Below, in pieces: positions 58,701-64,000 of a DNA stretch of 64,000 nucleotides; positions within the stretch are counted from its first letter, which is position 1; each line of letters opens with the position of its first letter. The notes under the pieces were generated by a model. It searched no databases. It was not told where the DNA came from and saw only the letters and a program-made list of their open reading frames with translations. The DNA comes from Schistosoma haematobium (taxonomy: Eukaryota > Platyhelminthes > Trematoda > Strigeidida > Schistosomatidae). The stretch spans positions 9,050,450-9,114,449 of the forward strand of contig NC_067200.1 of NCBI RefSeq assembly GCF_000699445.3, in the 5' to 3' direction. Made by a program: the position numbers and the translations under genes.

Positions 58701-61020
58701 CCGACTGCGGAAACTGCAGAACTTTTGAAACTGGTAAAGAAACTCGTCTATTATATCCCACAACCACTGATTAGGGAGAACCAAATTAACTGGTTGCTCA
58801 GCAACTGTAATGAAATATTAAAATGTATATTCATATGAACCAAAAAGACAAGCTGAGATTCACCAACTACCGAAAACACATTTGTCGTATACAGAGAAAC
58901 AAGAACAGTTACGAGTACAAAAGGGGAATATCAGGTCATACGATCTATGCTGCTTTCTTTACACTCCCAATCGTACAAAATCCTACCTATTGATATCAAC
59001 CATACAAGTAGTCAATCGGGGTGTTTAGTATAAAAACTGACTATTGGTAAGTTGAATAAAACTTGCGTTGCTAGTATGAAAAAACATTGATAGATCAATA
59101 TCAACGGAACTCCTCCGGAAAACACATATGAGCTAAATGCCATTTCCTTGACATACAAAGTAGAGAGTTTTACTGATTACTATTACTCTGGTATAATGGT
59201 TTGGTTTGTCTATTACAATTTACTAATAGGGACATCTCACCCAAAAATCTCATTTTTTCAAGTTCCAGTGTGCAATAAATTTGACTCGAGTCGTTACATA
59301 CAGGAGACTATTTGCCCATATTAAAGAACTTTCAACTACAGATAGATAAATAATCATTAATACCAAAATAAAACCAATAGGACGAAAACGCTTGATGATT
59401 AATTTAATAATCATGGACAGTCAAGAAGTGTGTCACAACACTAGATATCAATGGTTCAAAAAACACAACGATGAAAAGCGTTATCACAATAGCAATAGGA
59501 GTATTAAAAGGGTATAGTTTAAAGTACTATGGTACTAAAAGAATGACCTACTCTGGACTTAACTGTATTGACTGCTTGTAATTTGTGTCAACAAATTATC
59601 GTATATAATGTTTTTCAAATGTTAAGTCGTATACACGCAGGCAAGTATCTAGTGTATTGAGTGTTCATTCTGATATTTAATGGATTTACTCCACTCACTA
59701 CTAGTGCCGCTCCGTTATATGGAAAACAACCAATATTAGAGGTATATTTAACTAGATAAGGGATACAATCATTAGCTTTATAATGAATCATGAGGTCACT
59801 TTATATCTAGACTTCAAATACTGGTGATTTTTAAGTCATTGCTTCTTAACAGAACGCCAACGCAGTAGTTTTGCTTTTACGTTTGCTGTGCAACTGTACA
59901 AACAGGCTACTTCTCTATCATGAGAAGTATGAAGGCCAATGTGACACGAGCAAAGTTTATCTAATCCATCGATATAACTATTTGATATGACAGAAGCATC
60001 ACTTCCTCGATATAATCATGGTGTTAGCTATCATTTGGGGAGTGACGGCAGAACACAAATATTTTTCGGAAATTGTAAGCTCTGATGTTGGGTAGGATTA
60101 ATACGACCTAATGCTAATTAGGGTGAAACTATAATTTTTGGACAACCTTAGAGCGACGCTGAAGTGGTCTTGAGAGGGGACACCTACTGATAAGGAGTAA
60201 ATGAGGATTATAGAGCAATTGGAGTTCTCATTTACAGTTAATAGTTAGGGCTAAAGACCAGAATTACGGTTTTCATCACGAACTGACGTCAGCTATAATG
60301 CCAAAACTCTATTTAGCCGAATGTGTGGACGAATTTCGCGCCAAAATTTGTGACTCGTTATCTTATATCGGATTGGTTCGTCTATAAATCATAGTATCGC
60401 CCTAATTTAGTGTTACAGAAGTGTATATCCAGCCTAGCATGATTATGTTAAAATCCTGACGGAGCCTAATGTATTTTAGATAACCTCAAGCCACTTTTGC
60501 TCTTGATATATAGGGATATGTACAACGCTATGTTCAGTTGTTGACACCGATCCATAACTAGTAATAATTAGTGCAATTTCAAAGTCTTTAAATTACTGAC
60601 GGATAAGATCTCACTTACCTAAAAGTGCATTAAATAAACTAGTATAGTTTAAATATGACTGAATCCTATCTTCAACTGTTAAACCGGTGCTCACGTGAGC
60701 GTAAATGTGTCGATAATAGAGTTCGTTATACAGCATGAGAAAAAATGAATCTGCAAACGTTGAGTAAGACAAAAAATGATATTACCGTCAACAATTTGTT
60801 TAATGATATCTACGCTTGGCCATCTGGTAGTCATGAAATACTGCTCCGTTAGTTTGGGAAACCTATATTTTATTTATCAATTAATTGTAACTCACTTAAC
60901 TTGAGTGTCATTTTCAATCTCCACGACATTTTGCTCTTTAATGTGGATATGTAAATTTACGATGAAGGCTCTCACATCTTCACGCAGTGAAGAATATCCT
61001 TCTGAAAACTGTTTGCTCAT
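48783..61020 (-). CDS. EIF3L: EIF3L, eukaryotic translation initiation factor 3 subunit L (complete, 9 exons)
   Basis: A PCI-family subunit of eIF3, which loads mRNA and Met-tRNA on the 40S subunit. Exons (minus): 60896-61020, 60786-60862, 60619-60750, 58562-58804, 56928-57082, 55064-55368, 52298-52541, 50064-50315, 48783-48869. ATG 61020 ([11 protein letters not shown]) follows an in-frame TAG. Marks in order: [159 protein letters not shown]. It ends [16 protein letters not shown]...LRS-stop. All GT-AG junctions match in phase. Introns 1 and 2 are 33 and 35 nt; the rest are 1.2-2.2 kb. AATAAA lies about 60 nt past the stop (TTTATT 48718-48723). Compared with the human protein it starts later. 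Confidence 0.97.
48870..49550. other. EIF3L intron 8, unannotated part
   Basis: Nothing recognised apart from the SINE that starts near 49560. Confidence 0.45.
49560..49850 (+). repeat. tRNA-derived SINE-like repeat (family D)
   Basis: TAGCTAAGTGGATAACGCG (A-box-like) and, about 30 nt on, CTGGGTTCGAGTTCC (B-box) are followed by ACAGTGAACATTAACTCTGA. A second copy at 51365-51480 shares GGTTCGAGTTCCA, GTGAACATCAACACTGA and GACATGCATGTACAT-like words. A third, reversed, may be at 52600-52735. Confidence 0.65.
50440..50650 (+). repeat. SR2-like LINE 3' fragment in EIF3L intron 7
   Basis: TATGAAGTCAGTGACTGTTGG, GTGTAGGTAGGTTCAGACT and GATTATCATAACTAATAGTT match the C-terminal/3' tail region of the SR2-like copies. 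Confidence 0.65.
50651..51360. other. EIF3L intron 7, unannotated part
   Basis: AT-rich; no gene or repeat identified. The minus frame at 51072-51287 is a hydrophobic chance frame. Confidence 0.45.
51365..51480 (+). repeat. tRNA-derived SINE-like repeat (family D), partial
   Basis: It keeps the B-box part GGGGTTCGAGTTCCAATGTG and the downstream block shared with 49560-49850. Confidence 0.6.
51481..52290. other. EIF3L intron 7, unannotated part
   Basis: AT-rich, nothing recognised. Confidence 0.45.
52600..52735 (-). repeat. tRNA-like SINE relic in EIF3L intron 6
   Basis: The minus strand reads TTAGTGGGTAACGTG (A-box-like), then GGTTCAAGTCTCGG (B-box-like). Possibly family D. Confidence 0.45.
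52870..53199 (-). mobile_element. Sm-alpha-type SINE, ribozyme core mutated
   Basis: The same element as 23801-24122, on the minus strand, with CCGGCTCAGTGG and CCTGGGTTTGAGCCC in the promoter part and the full 3' tail GATTTGTGGAGATTGC-like. In the ribozyme the core CTGA has become CTAA and GAAA is destroyed (ACAGGACGG), so it should not self-cleave. Confidence 0.85.
53478..53545 (+). repeat. tRNA-like sequence, degenerate
   Basis: GGTAGCTTAGTAATTAAGG resembles an A-box region and CCTCGAACCCCGC a T-loop, but the arms do not close into a cloverleaf. Weak SINE relic. Confidence 0.35.
53790..53843. repeat. (ATT)n microsatellite
   Basis: About 18 uninterrupted trinucleotide units in EIF3L intron 6. 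Confidence 0.97.
53870..54145 (-). repeat. SR2-like LINE 3' fragment, degraded
   Basis: It has the pattern GGGAAGACAAAGAGGGAATG, TTGTAACCGATTCTG and TCTACTAACATGACTCAG of the SR2-like 3' tail. Confidence 0.65.
54775..54900 (+). repeat. Dispersed repeat family A, short copy
   Basis: It shares CAACTGCCTTGTGG and GGTCAAAGGTCTGAAG with the copy at 57.4 kb. Confidence 0.6.
55004..55034. repeat. (TA)n microsatellite
   Basis: About 15 TA units, 30 bp downstream of EIF3L exon 6. Confidence 0.95.
55745..55788. repeat. (TA)n microsatellite
   Basis: About 22 TA units in EIF3L intron 5. Confidence 0.95.
55800..56900. other. EIF3L intron 5, unannotated part
   Basis: AT-rich intron sequence. GGGCAGGGTTCAAATATGCG at 55998 resembles a lone B-box. 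Nothing else stands out. Confidence 0.45.
57388..57890 (+). repeat. Dispersed repeat family A, fullest copy
   Basis: About 500 bp, relatively GC-rich against its surroundings, with ACACGGCCACGCG, GCACATGGGCTCC, GACTGCATCTCCTTACG and TTTGGGCACCCGGGC. It ends in TACCAATATCTATGTG followed by an AATAATAAATAATAATAAAA tail, suggesting a retroposed element. Not protein-coding as far as I can see. It lies in EIF3L intron 4. Confidence 0.75.
58810..60600. other. EIF3L intron 3
   Basis: A 1.8-kb AT-rich intron. It contains a repeat family B copy (60236-60310) and otherwise nothing that I can name. Confidence 0.5.
60236..60310 (+). repeat. Dispersed repeat family B
   Basis: Matches the reverse complement of 41285-41370 (GTTAGGGCTAAAGACC, GAATTACGGTTTTCATCACG, ACTGACGTCAGCTATAATGC). 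Confidence 0.6.
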
Positions 61021-61545
61021 TTTTATGCGTGTTACACCGCAAGCCTTCTATTTCCCGCGAATATCATTCAATACAAAAAGTTCATTCGTCAGCAATTTTC
61101 ACAGCATTATTGTGAAATCGTTCTAAGAAGAGGTCCTACAGCTCGAGAATTTTATTTATAACAAAGACAATATGCAGCAGTTCATAAGGCACACTGGAAT
61201 GAAATTGAATATTCTGTAAACCCTTATAATTTTGTTCAGCTATTACGCAATTCTTTAATTTATAGTTCTAGACAAGCACTTCTTCGTTTCTCAAAATTCC
61301 TGTATTAACCTCCAAATGATTAAGCTTTTTCGTGATATTTTCAAAAATTCTGCAAGAGTCACAGTACCCATCTACTCTATCTCTGCGTTTCATTGAATTA
61401 CCACATAAAGCAATGCCCGATACTTCTGAATTCCATCTAAAAATGACCTCACACCTGTTCAAGGCTAGATCTATGTATTGTTATTATTGTTAGTCTTTCT
61501 TGTTCTGATGCTTTCCGTCACCAACGTCAACTGTTTCACAGTGTT

Positions 61546-61842
61546 GTAGCAGTAAATTAATCCCCAAATTAAATGGTTTTGTAAGTCTTCAACATTTTAA
61601 CGGTCACATCTAGCTGAAGGTGTTTGGTCACGCATCCACACCAGATCACAAGTGAGCACACCCTACTACGCATCCCTTGCAACAGTTAGCCATCTGAAAT
61701 CAACTGCTTCACGATAGTCTTCTAAATATATGTTCCGACCACTTCATTTCCGAGTTCTGATTTAAATGAGCTGGCATTCTTCAATTATAGAAATGTTACG
61801 TATAGAGGCGTTGTCAAACTCGGGATACCTGTGACACTGCTT
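61546..61842 (+). repeat. Solo LTR related to the inner CsRn1-type element
   Basis: It starts TGTAGCAGTAAATTAATCC and ends GGATACCTGTGACACTGCTT, following the inner LTR from end to end (CATCTAGCTGAAGG, CGCATCCACACCAGATCAC, GGCGTTGTCAAACTCGG). It is flanked by GTGT (61542-61545 and 61843-61846). No internal part is present, so it is a recombined, older copy. Confidence 0.85.
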
Positions 61843-61904
61843 GTGTTATAACTCGATTTCATATATTTGTGGAATTATGGCTTAGCTCGGTTTTAGTCTT
61901 ACTC

Positions 61905-62290
61905 TGATACACTAAATCCTAAAATTGTAGGTTTGTCGTGGTATGACCACCTAATCTTTTAGATCTCACGCTGACTCGCCGTATCGTAAGAATCAGCAAT
62001 TTAACATCTAGTGCTTTTGATGAATATGTTTGCCATCAAGATAGAATAATATATTTAATGTGATTAACGACAAGCTTTGCAGAACGACCATGTCTATGAG
62101 GCTGTGCTATGTTCCCACGTCCACTATTATAAGTTGGACATAAATCTATCCAGTAATTCTGTGTTTAGCTTCAAAAATCGTGTAGTTAGGAACCAGTGCA
62201 CTACATCACTCTCCCAACTTTACGTTGGTTTAATACCAAGTCGGGTGAGATTGTCGCGCTCTGGAGGTTACCAAGAGAAGAGGACATTGG
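61905..62290 (+). repeat. Repeat family C, copy 1
   Basis: Aligns by eye to 63470-63880 in the same orientation (GACTCGCCGTATCGTAAGAAT, AATCAGCAA, CAGAACGACCATGT, AGCTTCAAAAATCGTGTAG). Moderately diverged; unclassified. Confidence 0.7.
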
Positions 62291-62299
62291 TAGACAGAA

Positions 62300-63460
62300 A
62301 GACAAATCAAAAAGATGTTGGCAGTAACTGATCGGGAAACACATAATAATTCCAAAATGTTTTCTTGCATGCTTAACACGCTTAAAATGAGAATCCACAT
62401 GAACATTACTTATACGTCGAGCAAAGCAGGATTATAACAATGAAGAATGATTTAGCGGAGATATTTTTAACAGGTCTCATTAAGATACAAATTGGTATTA
62501 ACTTTGCTCAAAATTATAAAGTTAGTCAACGTTCATATTAAAATGTAGTTCGAATGAGTTGAATGCTGGTCGACGCTGTATACATATGAGTTGAAGGTAT
62601 CGAGTTTGAGATTGTAGCGTGGTGTCGAGTTGAGGTTAACTATGAACACCGCTACAAAGAAACACGTGCCAAATAAATCAGAAGGCGTAGGTTGAACGTA
62701 ACCAAAGAAACCCATAAAATCTCCGAGAAGCCAAATACCAGAAGGCAATTAATGGACCAAGTCGATGTTTATTTGCTGGCGATCTCGTGGCATCGAAAGG
62801 ATACCGAGATCGTGCCAGGATACAAGCTTGGTTACAGAACGTGACCGAATTCGCGCGAAGTTACAATCAAAAGTGTAAGTATAAGAATGGAAGCACAAAA
62901 TAGCTGTCATTAGCACAGTCAAACAAAAGCACGTTAAAACAAACACTGGTACAGTTGGTTATAATAATAATAATTGTTTTTATTAAACCAGTCGTGTTCT
63001 CGTGATAAATGTGAGTCACTACAAGATAATATAAAGATCGATTTATATGAACTTGAGTGATATAAGATGTTGAAATCGATAAAGCCGTTGTGCTACAAAT
63101 TAAGGTGACATGGTGTTGTACGGTTAAACAGATATTTACGAGATTACAAACTGTGAATGCTGTTCATGCGATTATCAGGGAGAGCATAAGTTGTAGCCAA
63201 GAAGAATACAGTTCCAAACCCATGTCTATGATAATGGCATGAACCTTTGTCAGTGTTGCGGTAAATTCGACAGTGTTTTCAGTTTGCAGGAGATTCGCTC
63301 AACTGCTTATACTGATGATCTGCGTGCATGATCGTAAGGCTAAACCCTCAATTAGACTGACAAGGTTTAGAGATGTTATCTAAATGAACAAGTGGTAGAA
63401 AAACATGCTGAAATATTCTATAATAGATAGAGATTGTAGAATTATGTTCCACTTTGTTAT
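62300..63460. other. Sequence between repeat family C copies
   Basis: Non-coding as far as seen. An inverted pair GATCTCG...CGAGATC occurs at about 62781-62812. It may be an internal part of an element bounded by the two family C copies, but no protein supports this. Confidence 0.4.
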
Positions 63461-63469
63461 TATCATTAT

Positions 63470-63880
63470 GATGATGGACCTTACCCTGAAATTATAGATA
63501 TGTCATGATGTGACTGCCTGATTCATAAGGTTTAACGTGGAAGTTACATCATTGTCTATTCTGACTCGTCGTATTGTAACAATCAGCAACATATTGTCCA
63601 TAGCTTCTAAAGAATACAACAAAGCTAAAGATGGAATGATATATTCAATGTGAGTAAGGACAAGTTATACAGAATGACCACGTGTGCGAGGCTAATCAAT
63701 GACATCTGATGGAATGAATGAATGTTTCTGTGTTCTCTGTTATTAACATTTCGTGTCAGTCGTCGAATATAAATCTCTTCAATAATTATATGCTCAGCTT
63801 CAAAGGTCGTGTGGTTAGGGTCCGATGCCACTACACGATAACCACGAGAAAACATTATTTAGTAACAACTGTAGGTTGTG
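63470..63880 (+). repeat. Repeat family C, copy 2
   Basis: See copy 1. It shares GACTCGTCGTATTGTAACAAT, AGAATGACCACGTGT and AGCTTCAAAGGTCGTGTGG. Confidence 0.7.
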
Positions 63881-64000
63881 GTGGTTCCCAAACAAGAGGA
63901 GCTTACACAAAATATATTGATACACTAGGTTAATAGTGGTATACCAAAAAAAAATAATAGTAAAGAAACCTAGATGTCTGTCCGTTAGTAAAACCAAAGG

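Overview
The window is from a parasitic flatworm, almost certainly a blood fluke of the genus Schistosoma. It is AT-rich and intron-rich, four conserved single-copy eukaryotic genes are spread over long introns, and the intervening DNA is packed with typical schistosome retroelements: CsRn1-type Gypsy LTR elements, CR1-like and RTE/SR2-like LINEs, Penelope-like elements, and an Sm-alpha-type SINE carrying a hammerhead ribozyme. I cannot fix the species from the sequence alone.

Layout. 1-14.6 kb is a three-level nest. A minus-strand CR1-like LINE (1-923, resuming at 13044) is split by an outer CsRn1-clade LTR retrotransposon (924-13039, 267-bp LTRs, duplication GAGC). The reverse transcriptase of that element is split by a second, related LTR element (3114-8348, 321-bp LTRs that look identical, duplication CAGC). 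Both elements end gag with the same slippery heptamer followed 6 nt later by a stem, in the right phase for -1 frameshifting into pol. From 14.6 to 21.9 kb lie LINE and repeat fragments in AT-rich DNA. SYF2 (splicing factor; plus strand) has its last two exons at 21915-22252 and 25093-25357.

From 28.4 kb on, the genes read on the minus strand: NOB1 (20S pre-rRNA endonuclease, seven exons, 28458-32326), a frameshifted histone H3 pseudogene (35057-35478), CIAO2B/MIP18 (cytosolic Fe-S targeting, three exons, 38537-44932) and EIF3L (translation initiation, nine exons, 48783-61020). NOB1 has four 41-43 nt introns and EIF3L starts with introns of 33 and 35 nt, while their other introns reach kilobases and hold the repeats. 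The last 3 kb hold a solo LTR related to the inner element and two diverged direct copies of an unclassified repeat.

The genes act in separate housekeeping pathways (splicing, small-subunit maturation, Fe-S delivery, translation initiation); nothing suggests an operon. The most interesting signals are in the mobile DNA: the shared frameshift cassette, the clean triple nest, ribozyme motifs in SINE and Penelope-type sequences, and Penelope fragments bracketed by inverted repeats. No tRNA gene, rRNA, CRISPR array or bacterial feature was seen.
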